A stretch of 37,008 nucleotides of DNA, from NCBI RefSeq assembly GCF_900169165.1, contig NZ_FXYY01000028.1, positions 1-37,008 of the forward strand, in the 5' to 3' direction. This DNA comes from Brevibacterium linens ATCC 9172. GTDB lineage: Bacteria > Actinomycetota > Actinomycetes > Actinomycetales > Brevibacteriaceae. The stretch's first letter is position 1, and every line of letters starts with the position of its first letter. Under the pieces are notes generated by a model that had not been told where the DNA came from, ran no database searches, and was given only the letters and a program-made list of their open reading frames with translations. The position numbers were made by a program, and so were the translations under genes. Below, in pieces: positions 16,837-24,373 of this stretch.

Positions 16837-18708
16837 TCAGCAAGGCTGCGCCGAGCAGCTGAGTCCGGGACCTCGACGGCGACGGCTCACCACGAGGAGT
16901 CCCGCGCCGAGTGCCAGCGCCCCCGCGCCGACAGCCAAGGGCAGTGCGAGCCCACCGCCGGTGCGGGGCAGGTCTCCATCCCCACTCGCCGAGGCGGTCC
17001 CGGAGGAATCCGAATCATCGCCCGTTCCTACGGCGTTCGCTTCTGCACCGTTTGCCTCGGCTGCATCTGCCTCGGCGCCGGAGTCGGCAGTGCCGGCATC
17101 TGCCGTGCCGGCCTCGGATCCGCTCCCGTCGTCGTCAGAGCTTGCCGCATCCACATCGGAATCCGAGCCGGTCGCGCTTGCGCCGGCGTTTATTTCGGCG
17201 TCCGAGCCATCCGCCGAGGAGTCGGCACCGCCGCTGGCGCCGGCTTCGGAACCGGCGTCGGCCTCCGCGTCATCATCCGGGGCAGGTTCTTCCGCCTCGG
17301 CGCGCCTGAGTTCGACATCGTCGATCTGCTCGGCTGTTGCCCGCGCTTCCGCCCGTTCGCCATCGGCCGACGCTCCCTCAGCAGGCACCTCATAGGTCGT
17401 CGCCCGCAGCGCTTCGTCGCTGACGCGGACCCGGGTGAAGGCGGGCATGTCGTTGTGGACGCTCTTGCCTTCCCAGTCGAGGCCGGGAACGTAGTCGTAG
17501 AACTTCGACCCCGATGACGAGGTCAGCGTGAGGTAGAGCGTCTGCCCGTCTTCCTTCGCCTCATCGGCTCCCGCTTCGGAGCCCTCGACGGGCTTGCCCT
17601 CCCCGTCCATGAGGAAGGTGCGGTTAAAGATGTGGTCGTGGCCGGAGACGACGAGGTCGATGTCATTGCGGGCCGCGACCGGTGGGATCGCCTTCCGCAG
17701 CCGCTTCACATCGAGATCGTTCCAATGTGTTGCCGTCGAATAGATCGAATGGTGGAATCCCAGCACAGTCCATCGTGCCTGGCCACCGTGTTCGGCGACG
17801 ACCTCGTCGATGAACTCGGCGTGGGCGTCCATGTCCGAACTGTTCGAGTTGATGTTGAGGAACAGGACTCCGTCTTCGATGAACCAATAGTCGCCGCCGG
17901 AGGTGATGATGCCTCCGCCGCCGTGGTCCTGGCTGACATTGGGTCGGTTGAAGTGCTGTTCGTAGGCCTTCGACGACACATCGTGGTTGCCGATCGTCGT
18001 CGCCTGCGGGATCGTCCGGGTCGCTTCCGGCGCCAGGTACTGCGCGTACTGCTCTTGGTTGCCGGCGGAGTTGACCTGGTCTCCCAGGGAGTAGAGAAAA
18101 CTCGGGTCGTCGGCAGTGGCCACGGCCGTCGACAGGGTCCGTTCCCAGCCGGTGGCGACCCCCAGGTCTCCGCCTCCGGCGCCGACCTGGGGGTCGCCGA
18201 ATACGAGGAATTCGTCATCTCCTCCGGACGATCCTGTGGTGAACTGCTGCACCTCGGTGAACCCGTCCTCGTCGCTGCCGACCTGGTAGGCGTAGTCGGT
18301 GTCGGGTTCCAGGTCGGTCATGCTCGCATGGTTGAAGTGACGTTTGAGGTCGGTGGCGAGACCGGAGTCCGTGGTCTCAGCCGCTGCCGCGTCGGCGGGA
18401 AGTTCGCCTCCCTCGAGTTCATTGACCGGCGCCCACCGGACCTCTCCCCCGCCGGAGTTCTCACTCATCCACGAGAGGTTGCGCGTCGTCGAGTCGGCTC
18501 CGACCTGCAGTACGGGATCGGTGATCGCCTCATTCCCCGCATCCGCCTCGGCGGGCGTGTCCGTCGGGTCCTGGCTCACGGTCGAACTCGGGCCGCCCGA
18601 GCCGAGATTCGGTTCGGCGCGCACGGGCACCGGGGCCGCCACCAGAGCGGCGAGCAGGGTGGCGGCGGACAGGGCACTGAGTGGTCGCTTGAGTCGATGC
18701 GTATTCAC
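16837..18708 (-). CDS. secreted, LPxTG-anchored purple-acid-phosphatase-like metallophosphoesterase
   Basis: This predicted cell-surface phosphatase has 623 residues. A signal peptide covers about residues 1-31 (KRPLSAL..., cleavage near VRA-EP). A fibronectin-like N-terminal domain (about 62-158) leads into the catalytic domain. Its metal motifs are D172 in FGDPQVG, D210 in GDQVN, GNHD at 240-243, the His pair at 319-320 and GHDH at 356-359. Residues 450-578 form an Asp/Ala/Ser/Gly/Glu-rich stalk. The sorting motif LPRTG is at 580-584, then a hydrophobic helix and RRRR at 609-612. Eleven more residues with two cysteines follow the basic tail, which is unusual. The start is GTG at 18708 with AGGA upstream. 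It converges on the USP gene with 18 bp between. Confidence 0.87.
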   Translation of the reverse strand: MNTHRLKRPLSALSAATLLAALVAAPVPVRAEPNLGSGGPSSTVSQDPTDTPAEADAGNEAITDPVLQVGADSTTRNLSWMSENSGGGEVRWAPVNELEGGELPADAAAAETTDSGLATDLKRHFNHASMTDLEPDTDYAYQVGSDEDGFTEVQQFTTGSSGGDDEFLVFGDPQVGAGGGDLGVATGWERTLSTAVATADDPSFLYSLGDQVNSAGNQEQYAQYLAPEATRTIPQATTIGNHDVSSKAYEQHFNRPNVSQDHGGGGIITSGGDYWFIEDGVLFLNINSNSSDMDAHAEFIDEVVAEHGGQARWTVLGFHHSIYSTATHWNDLDVKRLRKAIPPVAARNDIDLVVSGHDHIFNRTFLMDGEGKPVEGSEAGADEAKEDGQTLYLTLTSSSGSKFYDYVPGLDWEGKSVHNDMPAFTRVRVSDEALRATTYEVPAEGASADGERAEARATAEQIDDVELRRAEAEEPAPDDDAEADAGSEAGASGGADSSADGSDAEINAGASATGSDSDVDAASSDDDGSGSEAGTADAGTADSGAEADAAEANGAEANAVGTGDDSDSSGTASASGDGDLPRTGGGLALPLAVGAGALALGAGLLVVSRRRRGPGLSCSAQPC

Positions 18709-18846
18709 CCACCCATTCCTACCGATCAGTAGTGTCCGGTCGTTCGAGGCCCGTCGACGAGACAGGGAACGAGAGGTGAATCGTCGATGACGGATCCCGG
18801 CCTCCGGGTCGCCTCCGCTCCCGGTCGCTGCTTCTCTCACCTGTTG

Positions 18847-18852
18847 TACAGT
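18847..18852 (+). promoter_or_regulatory. -10 element for the thiamine transporter operon
   Basis: TACAGT fits the TANNNT -10 pattern. It lies nine bases before the first base of the TPP aptamer, so transcription would start right at the riboswitch. No convincing -35 box is seen, which is usual for actinobacterial promoters. Confidence 0.4.
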
Positions 18853-18860
18853 GGTGGCTA

Positions 18861-18950
18861 CGACAGGGGAGCGCCGTCAGGGGCGCTGAGAGTGCAGAAG
18901 AAGCTGCAGACCCTCGAACCTGATGCGGTCAGTACCGCCGAAGGAAGTCG
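18861..18950 (+). ncRNA. TPP riboswitch (THI element)
   Basis: The conserved aptamer is directly readable: CGAC at 18861-18864 pairs with GTCG at 18947-18950 (P1). GGGGAGC is followed by GCTGAGAG (thi box), then the variable hairpin TGCAG-AAGAAG-CTGCA. ACCCTCGAACCTGAT, GCGG-TCAGTA-CCGC and GAAGGAAG complete it. The element binds thiamine pyrophosphate and shuts off the genes behind it. It sits upstream of ykoE with an SD-covering hairpin between, which points to control of translation initiation. Confidence 0.95.
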
Positions 18951-18962
18951 AGACTCTTCACC

Positions 18963-18981
18963 CCTCCTTGATATGAGGAGG
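18963..18981 (+). promoter_or_regulatory. hairpin sequestering the ykoE Shine-Dalgarno (riboswitch expression platform)
   Basis: CCTCCT at 18963-18968 is perfectly complementary to AGGAGG at 18976-18981, with a 7-base loop. The second arm is the ribosome binding site of ykoE, ending five bases before its ATG. TCCTT at 18965-18969 can alternatively pair with AAGGA at 18941-18945 inside the aptamer. That offers a switch: ligand-bound aptamer frees the CCTCCT arm to mask the site, and the ligand-free RNA keeps the site open. Confidence 0.7.
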
Positions 18982-18985
18982 CACA

Positions 18986-19612
18986 ATGCCGAATACCACC
19001 GCGCCGACCACCACCCCCGCCCGCGCGCAGGCCTTCACCGCGGCGCCGAAGACGAAGCAGTGGCGGGTCGTCGACTATGTCACCACCGCCGTGCTCGGCA
19101 TCGCCGTGGGACTCGTCTTCTGGGTGCTCGCGCTGAGCTGGAAGGTCCTCGAACTCGCCTTCCAGGCATTCCCGCCGTCGATCGGCCTCATCGCCGGACT
19201 CTGGGTGCTGGCCGGTCCGCTGGCCGGTGCCATCATCCGCAAACCCGGTGCCGCACTCCTGTGCGAACTCATCGCCGCGATCGTCGAAGCCGTGCTCGGC
19301 TCCCACTTCGGGGCGACCGTTCTGCTCTCGGGTCTGCTGCAGGGCCTCGGTGCCGAACTCGTCTTCGCCGCCTTCGGCTACAAACGCTTCACCCTGTGGG
19401 TCACCGCCGCTTCGGGTGTGCTGGCCGCGGCGTTCATGGCCGTGAGCGAGAACATCATGTACAACGCCGAATGGCAGTTCGGGTTCCAGGCGATCTATGC
19501 GGTCTGCGCGATCATCTCCGGCCTCGTCATCTCCGGCATCGGCGCGTGGTACGCCTACCGGGCGATCGCGGCCACCGGAGCTCTGAGCTCCTTCGCCTCC
19601 GGCCGTCGCTGA
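18986..19612 (+). CDS. ykoE: thiamine/hydroxymethylpyrimidine ECF transporter, substrate-binding S component
   Basis: This 208-residue membrane protein resembles the YkoE family, the substrate-specific unit of an energy-coupling-factor importer for thiamine or its pyrimidine precursor. A Thr/Ala-rich cytosolic N-terminus (about 30 residues) is followed by five to six hydrophobic helices, including the conserved stretch around GPLAGAIIRKPGAALLCE and SENIMYNAEW. GAGGAGG lies five bases before the ATG and is part of the riboswitch-controlled hairpin. The stop overlaps the ATG of the ATPase gene by one base (TGATG). The upstream TPP riboswitch supports the thiamine-related substrate more strongly than the sequence alone. 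Confidence 0.9.
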   Translation: MPNTTAPTTTPARAQAFTAAPKTKQWRVVDYVTTAVLGIAVGLVFWVLALSWKVLELAFQAFPPSIGLIAGLWVLAGPLAGAIIRKPGAALLCELIAAIVEAVLGSHFGATVLLSGLLQGLGAELVFAAFGYKRFTLWVTAASGVLAAAFMAVSENIMYNAEWQFGFQAIYAVCAIISGLVISGIGAWYAYRAIAATGALSSFASGRR

Positions 19613-21144
19613 TGGCGCTGCCGATCACGGCCGCCGGCTTCTCATGGACGCACACCGACCGTGATCAGCCTGCGGTCGGTCCGCTCGACCTGCAGATCGT
19701 GGCCGGAGAGAAGGTGCTGCTGCTCGGCGCCTCCGGAGCCGGGAAATCGACGTTCCTCCACGCCGTCGCCGGTGTCCTGCCCGAGGAATCGGGTGAGGCC
19801 ACCGGTGAACTCCTCGTCGGCGGAGAGAAACCGGATCCTCGCCGAGGCAGCACCGGGCTGGTCCTCCAAGATCCCGATTCGCAGGTGATCTTCTCCCGCG
19901 TCGGTGATGATGTGGCATTCGGGATGGAGAACCTCGGACTCCCGGCCGAGGTCATCGAGGCTCAGGTCCCCGAGTCCCTGCATGCGTTGGGACTCGATCT
20001 GGCCCCGGAGCATCCGAGTGCGGCCCTGTCCGGTGGGCAGAAGCAGCGGCTGGCCCTGGCCGGGATCCATGCGATGGCCCCGGAGGTCATCGTCCTCGAC
20101 GAACCGACGGCCAATATCGATCCCGCCTCGGCGACCGAGGTCCGCGATGCCGTGCTCACCGTGCAGGCCGAGACACAGGCGACCATGCTCGTCGTCGAAC
20201 ACCGGGTGGAGCTGTGGACCGAGCACGTCGACCGTGTCATCGTGCTGGGCGGTGACGGGATCGTCGCCCAAGGTCTGCCCGAGCAGATCTTCACCGATCC
20301 GGACCTGACCGAAACGCTCATCGGCTGCGGCATCTGGATTCCGCAGGACTCCCCCACCCCGCGCCGAGGCGGGGCCGCAGGAATCGGTGGGACGTCGGGC
20401 CGCCTCGGCGAGGTTCTGCTGCGCACAGATCGGCTCAGCGTTGCTCGACCGCGCATGGCCACCCCCGCCGCGACCGGACTGGACCTGAGCCTGAGCGCCG
20501 GTCAGGCCCTCGGAATCATCGGTGCGAATGGGGCAGGCAAATCGACCACGGCCCTGACCTTGGCGGGCCTGCTGCCCGAATTCTCCGGGCAGGTCCTCGC
20601 CGAGGCGGCCCTGCGGGAAGGAGCCAAACGGCCCCGACCGTTCGCGTGGCCGTCGAAGCAGCTGGCGGCGCGCATCGGGATGGTCTTCCAGGAACCGGCC
20701 CACCAGTTCCTCACCTCGAGCGTGGCGGCCGAACTCGAGCTGGGTCCCAGGCTGGCCGGGTGGTCTGCCGCCGAGTCGCAGGCACGGGTGGATGAGCTTC
20801 TTGCGGGTCTCGGTCTCACCGGTTTGGCGCAGGCTCATCCGCAGAGTCTCTCCGGTGGGGAGAAGCGTCGCCTGTCGGTGGCGGCGATGCTGGCTCCCCG
20901 GCCCCGGGTGCTCATCGTCGATGAGCCGACCTTCGGTCAGGATGCGCTGACGTGGGCGGGGTTGGTGGAGATGTTCCTCGATGCCTTGGATCACGGTTCC
21001 GCAGTGGTGGCGGTCAGCCATGATCTGGCGTTCCTCGAGGCCATCGGCGCCGATCTCCTCGAGCTCGGCTACCGCGGCCACGAAGAGCGATCCGACGGCA
21101 ATAAGTCGGATTCGCATGTCAGGGCGGGTGAGCGCGGTGAGTAA
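19612..21144 (+). CDS. ykoD: ECF transporter ATPase, two fused ABC domains
   Basis: This 510-residue cytosolic protein has two ABC ATPase domains in one chain, the YkoD arrangement. Domain 1 has Walker A GASGAGKST at about residue 39, signature LSGGQKQR and Walker B VIVLDEPTANIDP. Domain 2 has Walker A GANGAGKST at about 304, signature LSGGEKRR and Walker B VLIVDEPTFGQD. Both therefore look catalytically complete. It powers uptake through the YkoE/YkoC membrane units. The start overlaps the ykoE stop by one base, and the end overlaps the ykoC frame, so the three genes form one coupled operon under the riboswitch. Confidence 0.93.
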   Translation: MALPITAAGFSWTHTDRDQPAVGPLDLQIVAGEKVLLLGASGAGKSTFLHAVAGVLPEESGEATGELLVGGEKPDPRRGSTGLVLQDPDSQVIFSRVGDDVAFGMENLGLPAEVIEAQVPESLHALGLDLAPEHPSAALSGGQKQRLALAGIHAMAPEVIVLDEPTANIDPASATEVRDAVLTVQAETQATMLVVEHRVELWTEHVDRVIVLGGDGIVAQGLPEQIFTDPDLTETLIGCGIWIPQDSPTPRRGGAAGIGGTSGRLGEVLLRTDRLSVARPRMATPAATGLDLSLSAGQALGIIGANGAGKSTTALTLAGLLPEFSGQVLAEAALREGAKRPRPFAWPSKQLAARIGMVFQEPAHQFLTSSVAAELELGPRLAGWSAAESQARVDELLAGLGLTGLAQAHPQSLSGGEKRRLSVAAMLAPRPRVLIVDEPTFGQDALTWAGLVEMFLDALDHGSAVVAVSHDLAFLEAIGADLLELGYRGHEERSDGNKSDSHVRAGERGE

Positions 21145-21982
21145 GGGCCTCGATGAGCACGTTCGCCACTCCCCCGAGGTCGCGGTACAGGATCCGGGGC
21201 AGCTCATCCCCGTGGTGCGTTCGACCGCTTTGGCTCGGTGCAATCCGCTGACGAAGATCGCAGTCGCTCTCATCCTCATGGTCGGGGCGCTGCTGAGCAT
21301 CGATCTGGTCTCTGCCGGGGTGGTGCTGCTGGCAGCAGTGCTGGCGCTGCCGGCGACCGGACTCGATCTGGTGGCCGCGGCCAAGCGGCTGTGGTTCCTG
21401 CCCGCCGGCGCTCTGCTCGCCGCTTGGGGCACGGCTCTGTTGGCGGAGAAAACCGGAGATGTGGTCGTCGACTTCGGTCCGATTCTGTTCACCACGGGGT
21501 CCCTGGCCGCGGCTGCGGCGATCTTCGTCCGTGCCCTCGCCTTGGCGATCCCGCTCATTGTGCTCGCCTCGACGATCGATCCGCGTGACCTCGCCGATGC
21601 GCTCATTCAGCACCTGCGCCTGCCAGAGGTCGTCGTGGTCTCGGTTCTCGCGGCCTCACGCCTGCTCGGACTGCTCGTCAGTGAGTGGCAGGTGCTGGCG
21701 ATGGCTCGCCGTGCGCGCGGTGTCTCCGGAGGTTCGCTTCTGCGGCGCACGGGCAGCCTCTTCAGCGGGGTGTTCGTCCTGCTCGTGGTCTCGATCCGCC
21801 GGGCGACGACCTTGGCGATGGCGATGGAGGGTCGGGCATTCGGTCGTCCTGGACGGACGTGGCGCAGGCGGTCGAGTTTCACGGTCCGAGATGTCGTGGC
21901 GGTGCTTCTCAGTCTGGCCGTCTGCGCGGTCGCGATCGGTGCGGCTCACATGCTCGGAGTCTGGAACCCGATCATCGGCTGA
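21116..21982 (+). CDS. ykoC: ECF transporter transmembrane (T) component
   Basis: This membrane protein of up to 288 residues couples the ATPase to the S component. Six or so hydrophobic segments are seen, and the C-terminal cytosolic helices carry the T-component motifs RRARGVSG and MEGRAFGR that contact the ATPase. Starts are ambiguous. The ATG at 21116 overlaps ykoD by 29 bp without a clear ribosome site. GTG codons at 21128 and 21137 overlap less, and 21137 has AGGGCGG upstream and overlaps the ykoD stop by 8 bp. The function and operon membership do not depend on this choice. It converges with the hypothetical gene that ends at 22005. Confidence 0.9.
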   Translation: MSGRVSAVSKGLDEHVRHSPEVAVQDPGQLIPVVRSTALARCNPLTKIAVALILMVGALLSIDLVSAGVVLLAAVLALPATGLDLVAAAKRLWFLPAGALLAAWGTALLAEKTGDVVVDFGPILFTTGSLAAAAAIFVRALALAIPLIVLASTIDPRDLADALIQHLRLPEVVVVSVLAASRLLGLLVSEWQVLAMARRARGVSGGSLLRRTGSLFSGVFVLLVVSIRRATTLAMAMEGRAFGRPGRTWRRRSSFTVRDVVAVLLSLAVCAVAIGAAHMLGVWNPIIG

Positions 21983-22004
21983 GGCGACGAGGATATGGCA
22001 CAAC

Positions 22005-22547
22005 TCAGAGCTGTTTGAGGAGGTCCTTGCCGAAGGCCCGCCATTCCTCCAAGGCTTCGGGGCTGGGCAGTTTGGATATGGTGAGGACGACGAGGGTCTT
22101 GTTGTCGCTCTTCGTCTCGGCTGCGGCTTCGACCTTGATGCCGCCGTCGAGGTTGGCTCGCCAGAAGGAGCGCTTCGCCGTCTCCGAGGTGCGGGGATCG
22201 CCGTCGAGGGCCACCTCGTTGAGGGTGTCGCCGACGAGGGAGGCGAACTTGGCGATGAGTGCGGAACGATCGCCCGGGATGGTGCGGGAGACGGCAACGT
22301 CGAAGGTGCCGTCGGCGCGCTGGCCGGGGACGCGGCGTCCGATCTCCTGCTCATAGGCGACGACGGCGCCTTGGACCCACCAGCCGTGGTTGTCGACCCT
22401 GCCGTCGAACTGGGGATAGAGAGCGTCGGCGAGTTCTTTGTGGCTCGCCGACGCTCCCCCGGCTGCCTCGAGGCGAGCTCGGGTGTCTGCCCATGGCTCG
22501 CCGAGAGCCTTTTCGATCGATGCGATGTTCTGCGCTTTGGTCGCCAT
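22005..22547 (-). CDS. hypothetical protein with DUF4287-like N-terminus
   Basis: This 180-residue soluble protein has no signal or membrane segment. The first ~85 residues (IEKALGEPWADTR, HKELADAL, GWWVQGAVVAYEQ, RRVPGQRADGTF) resemble the DUF4287-like segment found in many actinobacterial small proteins. The remainder, VSRTI through KLPSPEALEEWRAF, looks like a small START/AHSA1-type beta domain. I give no function. It is the last gene before the convergent thiamine transporter and is 50 bp from the next minus-strand gene, so it could have its own promoter. Confidence 0.7.
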   Translation of the reverse strand: MATKAQNIASIEKALGEPWADTRARLEAAGGASASHKELADALYPQFDGRVDNHGWWVQGAVVAYEQEIGRRVPGQRADGTFDVAVSRTIPGDRSALIAKFASLVGDTLNEVALDGDPRTSETAKRSFWRANLDGGIKVEAAAETKSDNKTLVVLTISKLPSPEALEEWRAFGKDLLKQL

Positions 22548-22597
22548 GGCAGAAGTCTATGTGCTCGGTCGACCCGGGATGAAGGTCTGGAAGGGGT

Positions 22598-22918
22598 TCA
22601 GTCGATCTTGAGTTCGCCCATCTCGTCCCAGCCCTCACCGTCGATCTTGCGGGAGATGATCTTCGGAGTCGAGACCAGGTGCGGGCGCATGGCTTCGAGA
22701 CCGGCGGCGAAGTGATCGCTGGTGACGTGCGGTTCTGCGCCTTCGTCAGTGAATGCCTCGACGAGGACGAACTCGTTCGGGTTCTCCAGGCTCTTCGACC
22801 ATTCGAAGAAGAGGTTGCCGGGTTCGGCGCGGGTCGCCTCGGTGAAGGCCCGAACGGCCTCGGGGAACGTCTCGACGCTTTCGGGTTTCACGTCATACTT
22901 CACGACGATGAAGATCAT
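22598..22918 (-). CDS. antibiotic biosynthesis monooxygenase (ABM)-domain protein, putative quinol monooxygenase
   Basis: This 106-residue single-domain protein has a dimeric ferredoxin-like ABM fold: IFIVVKYDVKPE, PGNLFFEWSKS, EFVLVEAFTDEGAEPHVTS and HFAAGLE are typical of YgiN-type proteins. These act on quinols or aromatic substrates without a cofactor, or have unknown roles. Two ATGs are in frame. I chose 22918 because AAGGAG is seven bases before it, whereas it almost touches the ATG at 22924. The 77-bp region upstream contains the palindrome CGCAATTGCG. Confidence 0.85.
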   Translation of the reverse strand: MIFIVVKYDVKPESVETFPEAVRAFTEATRAEPGNLFFEWSKSLENPNEFVLVEAFTDEGAEPHVTSDHFAAGLEAMRPHLVSTPKIISRKIDGEGWDEMGELKID

Positions 22919-22972
22919 GGTCATTCTCCTTCAGCTGATCAGCAGTACGGGTCGATCCCAGCTTAGTTCTGA

Positions 22973-22982
22973 CGCAATTGCG
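22973..22982. promoter_or_regulatory. CGCAATTGCG palindrome upstream of the ABM gene
   Basis: A perfect 10-bp palindrome lies 55 bp before the ABM start and 13 bp after the methyltransferase stop. It is flanked by two TGATCA copies at 22936-22941 and 22993-22998. It may be an operator, but it is short. Confidence 0.25.
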
Positions 22983-22995
22983 AATCGACCGCTGA

Positions 22996-23739
22996 TCAGT
23001 CGAATCCTTTGCTCGCTTCCACAATGATCAAGCGTTCTTCTGCCGATCCGGTGAAAGGACTCCGGTGCCAATCGCTCCACAGATTGTCGACCCGCAATCC
23101 GACTGAGTGAAGATCACCTTGCAGTGTTTCGGCAGACCGGAAGCTCAGTCGCAGAGTAGTTTCAATGGTTCGTTCTGCGTCGATGAACTCATGAATAGTT
23201 GTCATCGTCACTGTTCCATCTGTGTCGGGACCCGAGACTGATTCGGACTCTCGCAATGTACCCGCCGAGGTTTCGCGAACTTCAGCTGGGCCGCCCCACG
23301 CCTGCCACGATTCGTTTCGTGGATTTCGAGTCTCGAAGACGAGCCGCCCGCCTGACTTCAGCCCTTGAGCGATGTCGAGCAGAGTTGTCTCCCATGCCTC
23401 GTCGATGATGTGCATGGCGACGTTTCCGCTCATGAGAATCAGATCATTGGCGTCGCGGTCAATGAGTTCGGAGGTGCCCCGTCGCCATTCGACCCGGTCG
23501 CCGCCGGGCCGATTTGCCGCGTGAGAAAGCATCGCAACGGCAGGATCGATGCCGACAATTCTGCGTCCCTCTTCAGCCAAGGTGACTGTCAGAATTCCGG
23601 TTCCACAGCCGAGGTCGGTAATAGATGAAGCCGAGAGGTCGTCAGCCATCGCACGAAAGTAGTCGTGGTCAGGTCCGTCGCCGTTGTCCTCGTCATAGAT
23701 CTGGGCGAGAAGGTCGTCGTCGTAGCCGACATCATCCAT
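22996..23739 (-). CDS. class I SAM-dependent methyltransferase (lower GC than neighbours)
   Basis: This 247-residue protein has SAM motif I, DLGCGTG, at residues 42-48, the acidic post-I strand IVGIDP and a later LKSGGRLVFETRNP motif (post-III). The substrate is unknown. Three of four 60-base lines counted by eye were 43-60% GC, clearly below adjoining genes, and the codon use is less C/G-ended, which suggests later acquisition. It starts 9 bp after the stop of the next methyltransferase gene and has no strong ribosome site of its own, so coupling to that gene is likely. Confidence 0.85.
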   Translation of the reverse strand: MDDVGYDDDLLAQIYDEDNGDGPDHDYFRAMADDLSASSITDLGCGTGILTVTLAEEGRRIVGIDPAVAMLSHAANRPGGDRVEWRRGTSELIDRDANDLILMSGNVAMHIIDEAWETTLLDIAQGLKSGGRLVFETRNPRNESWQAWGGPAEVRETSAGTLRESESVSGPDTDGTVTMTTIHEFIDAERTIETTLRLSFRSAETLQGDLHSVGLRVDNLWSDWHRSPFTGSAEERLIIVEASKGFD

Positions 23740-23748
23740 GCTCGCGGC

Positions 23749-24351
23749 TCACAGCCTTTCGGCGATGAGGACGAGGAAGTCGCTGTCGGGCTCAAAGGGA
23801 CGCAGCTCCCAGGTGGAGAACTTCTGGTCGACGAACATCCCCGTGGCCTTGACGTCCTCGATGAAGTCGTCGAAATCGTACCCCCGTCCGGCACCGAATC
23901 CGGACACGAATCGACCGCCATGCTTGAGGGTCGATTTGATGTTGCCGAGAGTCTGCCGGCGCGAGGCGGGATCGAGGAAGGACAGGACGTTTCCGGCGCA
24001 GAATGCCACGTCGATCTCGGTGATTCCGGCACCGGCGAAATCGAAGTCGGCGAGGTCGCCGGTGTGCCATTCACCGCTGGGGAAGTCCTCCTCGGCGACG
24101 GAGATGAGGAATTCGTCGAGGTCGACACCGAAGACGGTGTGCCCTTCGTCGATGAGCAGTCCGCCGGCCCGTCCGGTTCCGCAGCCGGCATCGAGGATGC
24201 GCGATCCCCGCGGGGCCATGGCGTTGACGAACCTGGCCTCCCCGCCGATGTCATGCCCGGCGGCCGCGAGATCACGCCACCGCTGCGCGTAGTTCGCCGA
24301 ATGGTCGGGGTTGGCCCTGCGTACCTTGTTCCACTGATGGTCGAAGCTCAT
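23749..24351 (-). CDS. class I SAM-dependent methyltransferase
   Basis: This 200-residue methyltransferase has motif I DAGCGTG at residues 54-60, the acidic loop VFGVDLDE, the CAGNVLSFLD strand and LKHGGRFVSGFG. The opening FDHQWNKVRRANPDHSANYAQRW fits small actinobacterial methyltransferases of unknown substrate. GC is normal for the genome, unlike the methyltransferase 9 bp downstream, and the two proteins are not close copies. The start at 24351 has AGGA seven bases upstream. A 22-bp gap separates it from the LysR stop, so readthrough from lysR is possible. Confidence 0.87.
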   Translation of the reverse strand: MSFDHQWNKVRRANPDHSANYAQRWRDLAAAGHDIGGEARFVNAMAPRGSRILDAGCGTGRAGGLLIDEGHTVFGVDLDEFLISVAEEDFPSGEWHTGDLADFDFAGAGITEIDVAFCAGNVLSFLDPASRRQTLGNIKSTLKHGGRFVSGFGAGRGYDFDDFIEDVKATGMFVDQKFSTWELRPFEPDSDFLVLIAERL

Positions 24352-24373
24352 GCCCTCATCCTAGGCCGGATCC

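Noticed and set aside
18787..19611. Extension of the YkoD frame upstream of 19612
   Set aside because: It runs through the riboswitch and ykoE in another frame. YkoE is a good membrane protein in its own frame, so the extension is not coding.
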